From the NCBI GenBank assembly GCA_033239005.1, contig BSQZ01000018.1, positions 345,001 through 409,000 of the forward strand: DNA of 64,000 bases, in the 5' to 3' direction. Positions 10,820-22,578 of the stretch are shown here, piece after piece. This stretch comes from Lamellibrachia satsuma. Its lineage: Eukaryota > Annelida > Polychaeta > Sabellida > Siboglinidae. Under the pieces are notes generated by a model that worked only from the letters and a program-made list of their open reading frames with translations, made no database searches and had not been told where the DNA came from. A program made the translations under genes and the position numbers. Position 1 is the first letter of the stretch. Each line of letters starts with the position of its first letter.

Positions 10820-13800
10820 GTGTGAAATAAAAAGAGAGTGTGGCTTGAAACATGGGGAAATTTATATTTATCATCTGTAATGCGTCACACAGCCGTTTTT
10901 TTACAATGTTTCGTAATCTTTGTATGTTGATGATAAAGCTTAGTATTGAACCGAACAACATCTTGGTTGATGTTTTCTTTTTATGGTATTATGTTATCAG
11001 TAGTTCCACAGTTTTATATGAAACAGGCCAAAACGGGGGATTTTCTATTATAAAGGTATGATATTAGACATGTGTAGTTGTCACCAAAGTTATGCGGGCA
11101 CTGCAGTTTAGCAGTATTTATACAAAACCAAGCAGCATGCATGTGACAAGCATTCCATATCAACAGTTCTCATATATAATCTAGTTTCTGCTTGCACAAT
11201 CCCCCATGGTGAATTTTATACAAAATGTTATACTAATTTTATTGTGATGTGACACATTTTTTTACGCTGAAAATGTTCATGTTCATGTATGGTGCTTTTA
11301 GCTCTTATCTAGATGTCAAAATTGTCCTAGATATATAGTGTTTTTTTAAATGCACATGATTGACTGCTTCGCTTCGTGGATTATATTCGGCATAGTTGTG
11401 AATAGGGGTGAATAGTTTTATTTACAGAGTCAATTTACATGTGTTAGAGAAACTGTTAACAATGTCTCTCTAACGTAGGTATGCCACTACAGATGGTGTG
11501 GTAGCACAGTGTGGTGAAAAGCCTTAGTGGATGATTGGAAATCTTTTAATATTTAGAAACTGTCAACTGATGATACGCAGAGTTGAGAGGAGCTCTTGAA
11601 TATACTGCAGATGGCCAGTCTGTGCTTTACCTTGCCCCTGTTGATCACATATCTAAATCGGAAGAATTTGGCTTTGATGATGTGAAGCTTAGCTTAGAAG
11701 ATTTGATTGTTACAGGATCTTTTGTGTGTTTTTTGCATCAGTTGAATAGGTTACTTCTTAGCGTTTGTTAAAAGTGTCTGAGATAAGTGTGCTGATGGAG
11801 AGTAGAGGTGATGATTACTGCTGTGAATTGCAGCCGCCAAATCTTGTCAGGGTATGCTGCTAGATAAACAACAAAGAAAGGGAATTTTATTCAAACTAGA
11901 AGTAAGAAAGTAGTCGCATGGAACAGACAGGAAGTAAGATACGTTTAGGTACATTACAGGAGTTGAAAAATATGTACTTTCTAAATTTGACGGAAAAAAG
12001 CAAATTTATCAGTGCTGTGTAAATGTTTGCATATTTTCTTTGTCATCAGTTGGATTGGACTACAAACATATTTGTCATCAACGATCTATTAACCTAATGT
12101 CTAACTAAGCTATTTAAGATTTTGCATCCCAAACCCCCATTACATCAAGTTCACTGTAGCTTTCAACGACAATTAATTACAAAGTAAAATCCTGTTTTGA
12201 CCCTTGCACAAACTATATCAAATGCCACTCCAATAAAGACATGACGTGTCTGCGACGTAATTATACCGTCATTTTTGTGGTCGGTCGAGGACTGTGATAT
12301 TGACGTCATTTCAAAGTGACGTCCAGACCATACTTAGGAAGAACGTGATAACGACGTCGCAGCTAAATACGGTCTCGACCATACCAAACCAATCCAAGCC
12401 AAACAAAAACATGATTGGGACATGTTAGATAGGAGACGTCCAGGCGGCGCGAAACCAGAATGTGACTGCTACATCGTAATTAGGAGCTTTTGTCGGGCTC
12501 ACCCAACCACAACCGTAGCAACATATTCCATTCTCAAAATTTAATAATATAAATACAGGTACAAAATACAGGTAACAATTCATCATGCCTTGACGTCAGT
12601 AATACTAGACAACTGGTTATGGCAAATAGACGCCCTCAATATGTTGAAGGCTAATGCTGTTTGAAAACTAAAGGAGACATTCCATTACATAAACATGATC
12701 TGAACTACGGGGTTTATTTTGTGTTTATAGATGAAAGTCCATTACAAGTCTTGGTCGCTACAATAGCCACACAAACATAATAATCACGTTAGTGTTTAGA
12801 GTATTGCAGTAGGGCTTTCGTTTCGTAAGAACCCACGATAATGGATAATTCGATGCAACAGTATAAAACAGTAGTACGTAGTCACGTATAGCTATGTTGA
12901 AATACACGAGACACAGCACAACGCTAACATTTCCCCATTGCATTAAGTACGTATTAGCCAATTCTTTATGTGCATTTTCTCACGCAGTTGTGATTGTGAA
13001 GGCTAATGCCATTTGACAACTAAACAACACATTCTATTACATAAAATATTATATGAATTACAGGGTTTGGTTTGTGTTCACACTCCATAGTCAGTATGTT
13101 TAGGCATGAGTACTCGAATACTCACTATACACGCATCACTCATAACATGGTCTGCAACAATTGAGTATCGTTGCCAACAAACAATCACGGCTTCTTGATC
13201 GTTATTAACACAAACACACACAAACACACACACACACACAAACACACATACACACATACACATACACACACACAATGGCGTTTGTTTCTAGAGTCGTCCT
13301 GTTAGCCATGTATTGTCGTGTTTTTATACGATTTTGAAGTGTTTTATCTTACTATTGAAGATGTGTTCTTGAAACGTAATGTAAAATTAACTCTACCATT
13401 GCTAAAACTGCAACTAATGCACATCTGTTACAATTGCTGTCTGGTTGAAATTCACACAACTTGCACTGAGAAATAAGATAATTCAACAGCGTTGAGCAAA
13501 GGGTTCTGCTAAGACATGCTGAGGGGCAAACCGGAAGGACTGGGTACACAAGGATGTACTGGGAGCCCCCATTGCCCCCGTGTGAATGTTAGAAATGTCC
13601 TGATCAACCTCCGTAGCGCAGTCAAAGAAATTAATACAAGAAAACATAATGTAATTTCCGTTTCTTCCCAAGCAAATAGTTCCGTCTATTTGATTACTGC
13701 CATGGTACATGACGTTGACTGTTTGTGAATCATTATCACAACGTGTTGTGGTTGTCAGGAAATGTCCCCAAATCATGAAAATTGTCTAGTGTTGAAGTGT

Positions 13801-16800
13801 TCTCGACAACAAATTCTGAAGAGATACAAACATCTGCCCGAATAAAGGAGTGGGAGGGATGAGGTGGGAAGGATGGGGTGGAAGGGATGGGGTGGGAGGG
13901 ATGAGGTGGGAAGGATGGGGTGGGAGGGATGGGGTGGGAGGGATGAGGTGGGAGGGATGGGGGGAAGGATGGGGTGGGAGGGATGGGGTGGGAGGGATGA
14001 GGTTGGAGGGATGGGGTGGGAGGGATGGGGTGGGAAGGATGTGGTGGGAGGGATGAGGTGGGAGGGATGGGGTGGGAAGGATGGGGTGGGAGGGATGGGG
14101 TGGGAGGGATGGGGTGGGTGCCAGTGCTTCTGCTTCAGGTCACTCATCAGCATAAATGAGTATCTGGCTATATACACTAAACAGTTTATAAATGTGCAAT
14201 ATGATGCAATGATTGACTCGAACAGCGTCCATTTAAGGTTAATTTCTTTCATGTACTTTGAATTTATTTAAGTCTTTTAAATTTAATTTGACCATTTAAT
14301 ATCATATACAGTTATTTGTTAGTTGTGTTTGTTTATTTATTATTATTATATTATTGTTATCACTATTATTGTTACCACTATTATTGTTATCACTATTATT
14401 GTTACCACTAATATTGTTATCACTATTATTGTTATCACTATTATTGTTACCACTATTATTGTTATCACTATTATCATAGTGTGTTTGAATTGCTTGAAAA
14501 TAATGATTTATTAGTAGTAGCTTAATATATTGATTTGTTTATTTAGCAATTATTCTTCGACCCCAGCGTGGACGTCGTGAGAGTGCAGATACGTCACGAC
14601 AAACGCGTTGGCGACTCGACAAGTGATCGTAGATGTGTATGCCGGGCTTTAAGCTTAACATTGTACACTACATTTCTACTTCCACAGGTTTTCTCAGAAG
14701 GGTACGTGGCATTCCCAGAAACCGATCAAAGAACGACAGCTGAGTCTATTTCAGACAAACGACAGATAACGGGATTCTCCAGCGAGCGACAAACGACGTC
14801 AGGCGGTATTTCTCCGCCGCGTCTACATTTTCTGCCGACTGGGTATTGATCCTTTATTTTATTACCTTTCGTCGTCTTCGTCTTTCTTATGTTGTTCTTC
14901 TTATTTCTTCTTCTACGACTTTTTCTTATTGCCTCCTTGTTGTTTTTCTTATTGCCTTCTTGTTGTTTTTCTTATTGTTATTTGTTTTCTTCTCCTCCTT
15001 CTTCATGTCTTGTTGATGTTCTGGATCTTCTTCTCTGTCTTCTTCTTTTTCTTCTTCTTCTCGTCTTTTTTTAATATTCTTGTTCTTTTTGTTTTTTGTT
15101 TTAGTATTATTGTATTTTGCGAGTTTTGCCTCAACCATGTATAACAGGAACAAAGAGGAAGAACATTTAACTATATCGTCGATGTTGCAACGTTATCGGT
15201 TGAATGCGTCAACATTAAAAATAATATAAATATATTTTTACATGATATTTTTTGTCACAGGTGGCCACTTTCCAAGTCGTGCTGATCACAAATGGCGTCG
15301 AAACATACGCCATGTTCAACTACGGTGATATCCAGTTTGCGAAGGACCCGGAGGAAAGCAATTATGCAGAGGTGAGTAAAGCGCGGTATCATAAAGAACA
15401 CGGTAAGCTCAGTAAAACGCACAAACGATCCGTTGCTTCGTCCACTGTACAACATAGCAACCACCATCACGACTAAACAACACCAGCACGCCAGTGCAAC
15501 AACAACCACCATGTATAAACAACACCAGCACGCCAGGGCAACAACAACCACCATGTATAAACAACACCAGCACGCCAGTGCAACAACAACCACCATGTAT
15601 AAACAACACCAGCACGACAGGGCAACAACAACCACCATGTATAAACAACACCAGCACGCCAGGTCAACAACAACCACCGTGTATAAACAACACCAGCACG
15701 CCAGGGCAACAACAACCACCATGTATAAACAACACCAGCACGCCAGGGCAACAACAACCACCATGTATAAACAACACCAGCACGCCAGGGCAACAACAAC
15801 CACCATGTATAAACAGCACCAGCACGCCAGGGCAACAACAACCACCATGTATAAACAGCACCAGCACGCCAGGGCAACAACAACCACCATGTATAAACAG
15901 CACCAGCACGCCAGGGCAACAACAACCACCATGTATAAACAGCACCAGCACGCCAGGGCAACAACAACCACCATGTATAAACAACACCAGCACGCCAGGG
16001 CAACAACAACAACCATGTATAAACAACACCAGCACGCCAGGGCAACAAGAACCACCATGTATAAACAACACCAGCACGCCAGAGAAACAACAACCACCAT
16101 GTATAAACAACACCAGCACGCCAGGGCAATAAACAACACCAGCACGCCAGGGCAACAACAACCACCATGTATAAACAACACCACTACACCACAATAACCA
16201 CCACTACCACCGCCGCCGTAGCCGCAGTCGCCGCCGCCAAAGCCACCGATGCCGCCGCTGCCACCGCCACCGCCACCGCCACCGCCACCGCCACCGCCAC
16301 CGCCACCACCACCACCACCACCATCACCACCACCACGATCAAACAAAGCCAGTTCACCACAGCAACAACCACCACGGCGACTAAGCAACACCAGTGCGCC
16401 CAAACAACCACGAACAAGACTATACAACACCAGCACACCACAGGAAATACCACCACGACTAATCAATACCAGCACATCACAGCAACAACAACCTCCACCA
16501 CGACAAAAAACACCACCCCCCCACAATAACCACAACCATCGCGATTGCGGCCAATGCCACCACCACGAATAAGAAACATCAGCATATCACTGCAACCATC
16601 ACCACCGCGACAAAACAATACCAGCACACCACAGCAATCACCACTAACACAGCGACAAAACAACACCAGCACACCGCAGATACAACCACCACCACGACTA
16701 ATCAATACCAGTACACCAGCACACCACCACAACACGACAAAAGGACATCAGAACATCACCACAGCAACCACCACCACGAAAAAAACAACACCAGCACATG

Positions 16801-18655
16801 TTACGTGCATTCATTTTGAATAACTGTAGATATACCTTTTTTCAACCGTGTAACCATTCTCGACTAAAATATCCTCATATCAATATATTTCAACAATGTA
16901 TTGTTGTCTTATGCAGCAAGGGGTAGTTACAAAACATTTATAAACAAATATCTAGATAGTCAGTTAATGGCAGAAGAATTGATGTAGACCCAAAATGGAG
17001 AAATGCGTCTGTGCATAGAGGAATAAATTTGGGCACAATGAGAATTAGTCGAATGTTGGAAAGTAATTAGAATTTAGATTCAAACAATAGCATTATCAAC
17101 AACATTTTTATTCTCCGTAGAGACAACAACTCGCATTGGTGATGATGATGATAATGATGATAATGAACTATGACGATGATGCTGAATATGATGATAATGA
17201 TGGTGACGATAAAGTTAATATTTGTACAGGTAGCGTTCGACACTTACGAACTTCCCGGCAGCGGGAAGGCGTCCGTTTCTGACTTCGAGTTAACTACAAA
17301 TGTTGGAAAGTTTGGTCGATGGATGTTCCGTGTTGATGGCATTCCATTAGTGCCTGACAGCATCTTTAATCAAGGTTTGTCTGATGATATTATTCACAAA
17401 TTGGTCCTGACATGTGTAGTTTATAATGTCATTGCCATTCATGTCAACAATCGACAGCACACGCGTTCATCTAAACTCCCCGACAGTGGCGCCATTCAGC
17501 TGCCACTGCCACAACTTGATTATTAATTACAAATGGGCAGTGCGGAGTGATAATATGTTGGCTGGCAAAGCGATTGTTGTTTACGACTTGTTACGCCATT
17601 GCGACTGTGCACTTGCGTATACATAACGTAGTTTCAAACAAAAAGGAACGCTGTTTTGTTCCTAGACACATTTTCAACGCAAACACTATCTAATATTGTA
17701 CGCAATTTAAACTGAGATATTTATTGGCAAAAATTAGGTGTTTTCCAAATGAAATGACGACGTGCAAAATCTGCCTGGCCTATCGAGATTCCAACAGTTA
17801 TTTACATGTCTACTCGCCTTTTCTGTATATAATATACAATGTTCCAAAATGTGTGTTGGACATGTTTAAATATTTTCATTTCAATAAACCATTTGCAAAA
17901 ACAATCAAGGATATAAAGCTAGTAATTTCCTCAGACATTGTTCTAAAAGTGGGACATTCTGCTCTGGTCTGACAGTTCTTGTAAAAACGAGCAGTTAGAC
18001 TCCCGCAACGGCGGTTATATCAAGTCAGAATGGGACACTTTTTGCAAACAAAGGCCAACATATGTTACATCAGTTGAATTTGGACACAAACAGCACGGCT
18101 TTAACATATTAGCAAGTATATTAGGAAAGATGTTGGGGTTTAGAAGTGAGCCAATATTGCCACTGCAAGCACTAGTGGTGGAGGGTTATTTAACAGTATG
18201 TAACGATCCATGAAGTAAAGATGCTGTGAATTCAACAATGTTTTCTTAGTAAACCACAGGCGTGATATTCTTAATTATTATTGCAAATGGTTATGTTTTA
18301 TTAAATTTTATAAGTGTATAGGTCCAAAACCATGACCTTTGTTTGGCTTTAAACGTTTATCTTTACCGTTGCCGTTACTTGACACTTGTCGTGAGAATGG
18401 CCCATATAACACATTGGTATATTACAAACTATAAGTTAATTCTCAGTGTCCCATTATTATGTTTCAGACGTGTACGACTGCGATGATAATTCGCCATGTA
18501 CAGCCGCCAACCGCGCCTTGGGCAAGTACTACTTCGCATGCGTCGACGTGTCGAAGTATCTGCAATGTGACGCCTGGGGTAACTGCTTTAAACGTCCGCG
18601 TGCACCTGGCACTGTCTTCAAAGCCTCCATCTCCGGGTGCGTTCACGCGCAATAA
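10625..18655 (+). CDS. Secreted NIDO (nidogen-like) plus chitin-binding type-2 protein, five visible exons
   Basis: Exons I can place are 10625-10819, about 14688-14842, 15261-15371, 17230-17374 and 18468-18655. The parts give a signal peptide, the pieces of one NIDO domain in the right order, and a C-terminal chitin-binding type-2 (peritrophin-A-like) domain ending in TAA. Borders 15371/17230 (phase 0) and 17374/18468 (phase 1) agree with GT/AG and keep frame. NIDO plus chitin-binding domains imply an extracellular matrix, mucus or shell/cuticle-type protein. The product would be short, under 300 residues. The middle of the NIDO domain (the region normally holding the APFWADVD-type motif) is missing or in an exon I could not find, and exon 2 changes frame, so this may be a pseudogene or contain an assembly error. 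Introns hold most of the tandem repeats between 13.8 and 17.2 kb. Confidence 0.65.
10820..13844. other. First part of intron 1; no exon seen
   Basis: Between exon 1 and the G-rich array I see only AT-rich sequence, an old dispersed repeat (12600-13350) and an impure CA tract (13207-13275). A few TGACGTCA-type motifs occur at 12307 and 12594. No further NIDO-like exon is visible, although one is expected somewhere between exons 1 and 3. Confidence 0.5.
12600..13350 (-). repeat. Dispersed repeat, inverted copy of 5880-6320
   Basis: Blocks such as 'gccatttgacaactaaacaa' (13006) and 'acactccatagtcagtatg' (13079) are the reverse complement of 6045-6060 and 5965-5985. The 12710-12960 part repeats 10295-10480 in direct orientation. 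Confidence 0.6.
13845..14122 (+). repeat. G-rich minisatellite, strong G-quadruplex potential
   Basis: About 14-15-bp units such as GGGATGGGGTGGGA, repeated about 19 times with small variants (GAGGTGGGA, GGAAGGATG). Runs of three or four G separated by one to three bases occur throughout on the plus strand. The Gly/Trp/Met or Pro/His/Ser frames here are repeat read-through. Confidence 0.95.
14338..14474 (+). repeat. 18-bp AT-rich tandem repeat
   Basis: Units based on ATTATTGTTATCACT, with a TTACCACT variant, repeat about seven to eight times in intron 1. Confidence 0.9.
14688..14842 (+). CDS. Candidate exon 2 of the NIDO/chitin-binding gene (frame changes inside)
   Basis: A good acceptor (ctacttccacag) precedes GTT at 14688. 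The first frame gives VFSEGYVAFPETD, matching the NVNGYVxF turn of NIDO and continuing exon 1 in phase 0. From 14744 a different frame gives VYFRQTTDNGILQRATNDV and then RRYFSAASTFSADWVLI, the classic middle of NIDO domains (FYRQTTD, DVRRYF, FSAxWVLI). The switch at about 14738-14744 omits some 25-30 residues found in the family. Either a small deletion broke the exon or there are two exons with an unseen border. A GT at 14843 could be the donor. Homology is clear; structure is uncertain. Confidence 0.5.
14880..15115 (+). repeat. Pyrimidine-rich low-complexity tract
   Basis: Long runs of TCTTCTTCTT and related TTG/TTC triplets, with a partial duplication of 'gccttcttgttgtttttctt'. It lies in the intron between exons 2 and 3. 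Confidence 0.9.
15261..15371 (+). CDS. Exon 3 of the NIDO/chitin-binding gene: NIDO core
   Basis: Thirty-seven codons between acceptor tttttgtcacag and donor GTGAGT, phase 0 at both ends. VATFQVVLITNG, ETYAMFNYGDIQF and the following acidic stretch are diagnostic of NIDO domains (TFQVVL-T-G, FNYGDIQW). Synonymous positions and GC content differ from the flanking low-complexity DNA, so this looks like a selected exon. Confidence 0.8.
15478..16190 (+). repeat. 42-bp minisatellite, about 17 units
   Basis: Units contain 'caacaacaaccaccatgta' and 'taaacaacaccagcacgcc'. The length is a multiple of three, so all six frames stay open and give artefactual frames such as TTTMYKQHQHAR. One unit near 16121-16145 is shortened. 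It lies about 105 bp after exon 3, inside the intron. Confidence 0.97.
16191..16800 (+). repeat. CCACCG-type and CACCAG-type low-complexity sequence
   Basis: A CCACCG/CCGCCG tract (16200-16330) is followed by diverged relatives of the 42-bp unit ('caacaccagcacacca'). This looks like an older, decayed part of the same array. No coding evidence. Confidence 0.9.
16801..17229. other. Intron sequence, nothing recognised
   Basis: AT-rich unique-looking intron DNA with a short GATGATGATAATGAT microsatellite at 17138-17200 just before exon 4. Confidence 0.5.
17230..17374 (+). CDS. Exon 4 of the NIDO/chitin-binding gene: end of the NIDO domain
   Basis: Acceptor tttgtacag precedes GTA at 17230; donor GTTTGT follows at 17375. 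Forty-eight codons plus one base. VAFDTYELPGSGKASVSDF, TTNVG and GRWMFRVDG match the NIDO C-terminal signature (SYxLPGS, TSNVGxPGRWxFRVD). It enters in phase 0 and leaves in phase 1, which fits exon 5. Confidence 0.85.
17375..18467. other. Last intron of the NIDO/chitin-binding gene
   Basis: No repeat array and no exon-like frame seen. The segment around 18125-18230 ('gagccaatattgcca', 'taacagtatg') resembles 41276-41330 and 40684-40735, so part of it is a dispersed repeat shared with the 40-42 kb region. Confidence 0.55.
18468..18655 (+). CDS. Exon 5 of the NIDO/chitin-binding gene: chitin-binding type-2 domain and stop
   Basis: Acceptor ttatgtttcag precedes phase-1 sequence. The peptide starts DVYDCDDNSPCTAANRALG, continues KYYFACVD, KYLQCDAWGNCF, APGTVF and SGCVHAQ, then TAA at 18653-18655. 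Six Cys and the YFxC, KYxQCD-WG-CF and C-PGTVF pattern are those of chitin-binding type-2/CBM14 domains. One expected Cys is Arg (KRPRAPGTVF in place of a C-PPGT form), so one disulfide may be altered. AATAAA overlaps the stop codon (18652-18657). Confidence 0.82.
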
Positions 18656-19048
18656 AGCCCGCCGCACACTACACGATGTGACGGCAACGCAAACCCACCA
18701 GACGTCGCAGTGCCAGGTTAGCCAAGGAACAAGTTTTACACTCGAACCAGGCCCCAAGCAAAGAGGGGCCCCCACAGATCGGTCATCGATAGATCTGATT
18801 AGCCGCTTAATTTGAGTCTTCGGTTCCTTTGGGTCGGACTCCGACCTCTGTTCAACTTCTGTGCTATAGTCGTGTACGTGACACCGCCTCAACGCGACGT
18901 AGGGCGGGCAGGGAGCAGAGAACGTCAGAAACAATTCACTTCTGTTTGACGAAGAAGTTCAATTGATGTACAATCAGATATGACTGTTCACATGATGATC
19001 TAATTTGTAGAACCGTTTGTAACTAATTTGGTATAAAAAAAATATGGA

Positions 19049-20030
19049 TGTCACTGTTTGTTTGGCAAGGAGAACTTGTACGGTCTCTATTTTACGATGT
19101 CACTCTTTGTTTGGCAAGGAGAACTCGTACGGTCTCTATTTTACGATGTCACTCTTTGTTTGGCCGGGAGAACTTGTACGGTGTCTATTTTACGTTGTCA
19201 CTCTTTGTTTGGCCGGGAGAACTTGTACGGTGTCTATTTTACGTTGTCACTCTTTGTTTGGCCAGGAGAACTTGTACGGTCTCTATTTTACGTTGTCACT
19301 CTTTGTTTGGCCGGAAGAACTTGTACGGTGTCTATTTTACGTTGTCACTCTTTGTTTGGCCGGGAGAACTTGTACGGTGTCTATTTTACGTTGTCACTCT
19401 TTGTTTGGCCGGGAGAACTTGTACGGTGTCTATTTTACGTTGTCACTCTTTGTTTGGCCGGGAGAACTTGTACGGTCTCTATTTTACGTTGTCACTCTTT
19501 GTTTGGCCGGAAGAACTTGTACGGTCTCTATTTTACGTTGTCACTCTTTGTTTGGCAAGGAGAACTTGTACGGTGTCTATTTTACGTTGTCACTCTTTGT
19601 TTGGCCGGGAGAACTTGTACGGTCTCTATTTTACGTTGTCACTCTTTGTTTGGCCAGGAGAACTTGTACGGTGTCTATTTTACGTTGTCACTCTTTGTTT
19701 GGCCGGGAGAACTTGTACGGTCTCTATTTTACGTTGTCACTCTTTGTTTGGCCGGGAGAACTTGTACGGTCTCTATTTTACGTTGTCACTCTTTGTTTGG
19801 CCGGAAGAACTTGTACGGTCTCTATTTTACGTTGTCACTCTTTGTTTGGCCGGGAGAACTTGTACGGTCTCTATTTTACGTTGTCACTCTTTGTTTGGCC
19901 GGAAGAACTTGTACGGTCTCTATTTTACGTTGTCACTCTTTGTTTGGCCGGAAGAACTTGTACGGTCTCTATTTTACGTTGTCACTCTTTGTTTGGCCGG
20001 AAGAACTTGTACGGTCTCTATTTTACGCTG
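19049..20030 (+). repeat. 49-bp minisatellite, 20 units
   Basis: Units contain 'cactctttgtttggcc' and 'gaacttgtacggt' with a few alternating variants (gtctct or gtgtct; gggag, ggaag or aaggag). Because 49 is not a multiple of three and the unit lacks stops on the plus strand, all three forward frames stay open across the array. They are not genes. Confidence 0.98.
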
Positions 20031-20804
20031 CATTTGCTTGTATTATTTTTTGGTATGTTGTTGTATGATGTAATTCTTGCCAGTCTTGTTTGCCATCATA
20101 CGCAGTAACTTCTTGTACGCGTGTTTGTATGCCGTCGTTAAAGAAAATCTGCGGATGCTAATCCTGAAACACAGTTGAATAAACGCTACGGTGTGGGGTT
20201 ACCTGCATAGTCAATACCACGTGTCTCGATCTTCATCAATCGGTAAACGTCCCAACAAAACATTTGCAACATCGCCCCGCATTGTTAATCCGGCTCAGGA
20301 ATCTTGAGTAATCGTGAACAATCTTGTCTCGTCGTCAGCCGCCGCACATGTCACAATGATTTTCCTTCAAACTTATCGAAGATAGCGACGACGACGAAGA
20401 AAAGTAGCGAAATGAGAAGAAGAAAGCAAACGATCTGAGACTTGTTAGTTTGGCTGCATAGCAAGTGGGTTGACGATATATATATATATGTGTGTGCGTG
20501 CGTGCGTGTGTGCGTGCGTGCGTGCGTGCGTGCGTGTGCGTGGACGGATCAAGACCCTGAAAACGGGGAGTGCCAAGTTTCACAAAAATACACCAAATGG
20601 CTGGACTTCTAGTTCAACACATGTGTACATGATATGTACTCAGGCATTCACAAACTCTAATGATTACAGAAAATATATCAAAAAACACTGCTTACCGGCC
20701 TACGCAACAGGTTGAGCATAATATTCATGAAGAATCACATGCATACAATGCGTTTTTAACCTTATAGCCAAGTGAATTTACAATACTACCAAAAAACAAA
20801 GCTC
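20031..20804. other. Spacer with (GTGC)n microsatellite; no gene seen
   Basis: Contains a short (TA)n and a GTGCGTGC tract at 20477-20540. No exon-like frame or element border. Confidence 0.5.
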
Positions 20805-21026
20805 TAATGTAACTAATGTAACTAATGTAACTAAAGTAACTAATGTAACTAATGTAACTAATGTAACTAATGTAACTAAAGTAACTAAAGTAATTAATGT
20901 AACTAATGTAACTAATGTAACTAAAGTAACTAATGTAACTAAAGTAACTAATGTAACTAATGTAACTAATGTAACTAAAGTAACTAATGTAACTAAAGTA
21001 ACTAATGTAACTAATGTAACTAATCC
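20805..21026 (+). repeat. 9-bp tandem repeat, about 24 units
   Basis: TAACTAATG repeated, with an AAAG variant (TAACTAAAG). Nine bases being a multiple of three creates the artefactual Tyr-Ile-Ser and Val-Thr-Leu frames on the minus strand. Confidence 0.97.
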
Positions 21027-21185
21027 AACATACAAAGAAGAATGAATTTTTTTCACAACACAACGAAATAGTGTATCGGTGGCAATTCGTGCTGGCGGAA
21101 ATAACACGTTATTTTTATGATGCATATCAATATATTATTGAGAGAACAATGTCGTCTGACTTACATCTCGCGACCCCCGCACCCC

Positions 21186-21370
21186 CGTTCACACAGCATT
21201 AGCAATGTATATATGTACAGAGTGTGGTGACCCGTTCACACAGCAGTAGCAATGTATATCTGTACAGAGTGTGGTGACCCGTTCACACAGCAGTAGCAAT
21301 GTATATCTGTACAGAGTGTGGTGACCTGTGGTGACCTGTGGTGACCTGTGGTGACCTGTGGTGACCTGTG
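21186..21370 (+). repeat. About 46-bp repeat (three units) running into a 10-bp repeat (six units)
   Basis: Three units with 'cgttcacacagcagtagcaa' and 'gtacagagtgtggtgacc'. The last ends in six tandem copies of TGTGGTGACC. The 10-bp unit is the 3' end of the longer unit, so a small array has grown out of the end of another. Confidence 0.93.
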
Positions 21371-21451
21371 GTGACCCGTTCTATAGACGACGTAGGGAAA
21401 ATGCGCAGATTAAGATTCACTGATTGAGAATATGCAGAATATGCACTAATT

Positions 21452-21650
21452 GCCCTCTCTGACGTAGCGGGTAAATGCATAGATTGCCCTCACTGACGTA
21501 GCGGGTAAATGCGTAGATTTCCCTCACTGACGTAGCGGGTAAATGCGTAGATTGCCCTCACTGACGTAGCGGGTAAATGCGTAGATTGCCCTCACTGACG
21601 TAGCGGGTAAATGCGTAGATTGCCCTCACTGACGTAGCGGGTAAATGCGC
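21452..21650 (+). repeat. 34-bp minisatellite, about six units
   Basis: Units contain CCCTCACTGACGTAGCGGGT followed by AAATGCGTAGATTG. Each carries a TGACGTAG (CRE half-site-like) motif. The first unit has CTCT for CACT and the last is partial. Confidence 0.95.
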
Positions 21651-22239
21651 TCGATTTATTCGGGCCAACTTCAACGCTTCTCTTTCACTCAACCGCTGTA
21701 ATCATTAGTGACAGGCCAAGAATACGTGAAGGGTGACTTAAAGTGCACCTTTCGGATAATAAAAACTGGTAAACAGCGGTGGCTCAGAGGCTTGTAGCTC
21801 GACTCGGGAACACTTTGAAATGGGTCAGAACACAACGTATTCAGCCAGGCGTCTATGCCACGTGATCTGTCAGGGTAAATTTGATCCGAAGAAAAATTCG
21901 GTCCGGGGGAATAGAAGTTATGTGTCCCCACTTTCACGTCTTTTGTACATCGTAATGTGACACAACTGAGAAGGAGCAGATGACGTATATGTTACGTCAT
22001 AAAGTGATGTAACAAATACGTAGTTACGTAATTATGACATGAAAAATAATTTGACGCATTTGAGACGGAACATATTGTTGTGACGTCAATGACACGTCAT
22101 AGTAAGTAATATTGTGACAGGCGACTTCGTATCTATTACGTCGAAATGCGCCATAGCTGTGACATGACAGATGATGTATCTTACACTCCAAACATAAGCT
22201 CTTTCGCTTTTTGTCCACATTTTGAAATAAGAGTCTGCC

Positions 22240-22242
<3 letters not shown>
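21651..22242. other. No gene seen; cluster of TGACGT-like motifs at 21970-22145
   Basis: Unique-looking DNA. The end of the segment holds many ACGTCA/TGACGT/TTACGT words (for example 21981, 21995, 22023, 22080, 22095, 22137). No exon-like frame. Confidence 0.45.

Positions 22243-22295
<53 letters not shown>
22243..22295. repeat. (TA)n microsatellite
   Basis: About 53 bases of TA directly before the 36-bp array. Confidence 0.97.
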
Positions 22296-22297
<2 letters not shown>

Positions 22298-22578
22298 CTA
22301 CAGACAAGTGTGGCCGTTCCTTTATTACATGATGTACAGACAAGTGTGGCCGCCCCGTGCATTACATGATCTACAGACCAGTGTAGCCGTTCCGTATATT
22401 ACATGATCTACAGACAAGTGTGGCCGTCCCTTTATTACATGATCTACAGACAAGTGTGGCCGTCCCGTGTATTACATGATATACAGACAAGTGTGGCCGT
22501 CCCGTATATTACATGATCTACAGACAAGTGTGGCCGTCCTGTATATTACATGATATACAGACAAGAGAGATATTCCCC
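22298..22578 (+). repeat. 36-37-bp minisatellite, eight units
   Basis: Units start TACAGACAAGTGTGGCCG and end TATTACATGAT, beginning at 22299, 22335, 22372, 22409, 22445, 22482, 22519 and 22556. Confidence 0.95.

Noticed and set aside
15255..16535. A 426-codon minus-strand frame and matching plus-strand frames rich in Thr, Gln, His or Cys, Trp
   Set aside because: They are read-through of the 42-bp and CCACCG repeats; the unit is a multiple of three and open in all frames.
19044..20108. Three overlapping plus-strand frames of about 340-354 codons
   Set aside because: The 49-bp unit has no stop in any forward frame, so all three frames are open; the peptide is a frame-rotating repeat and not a protein family.
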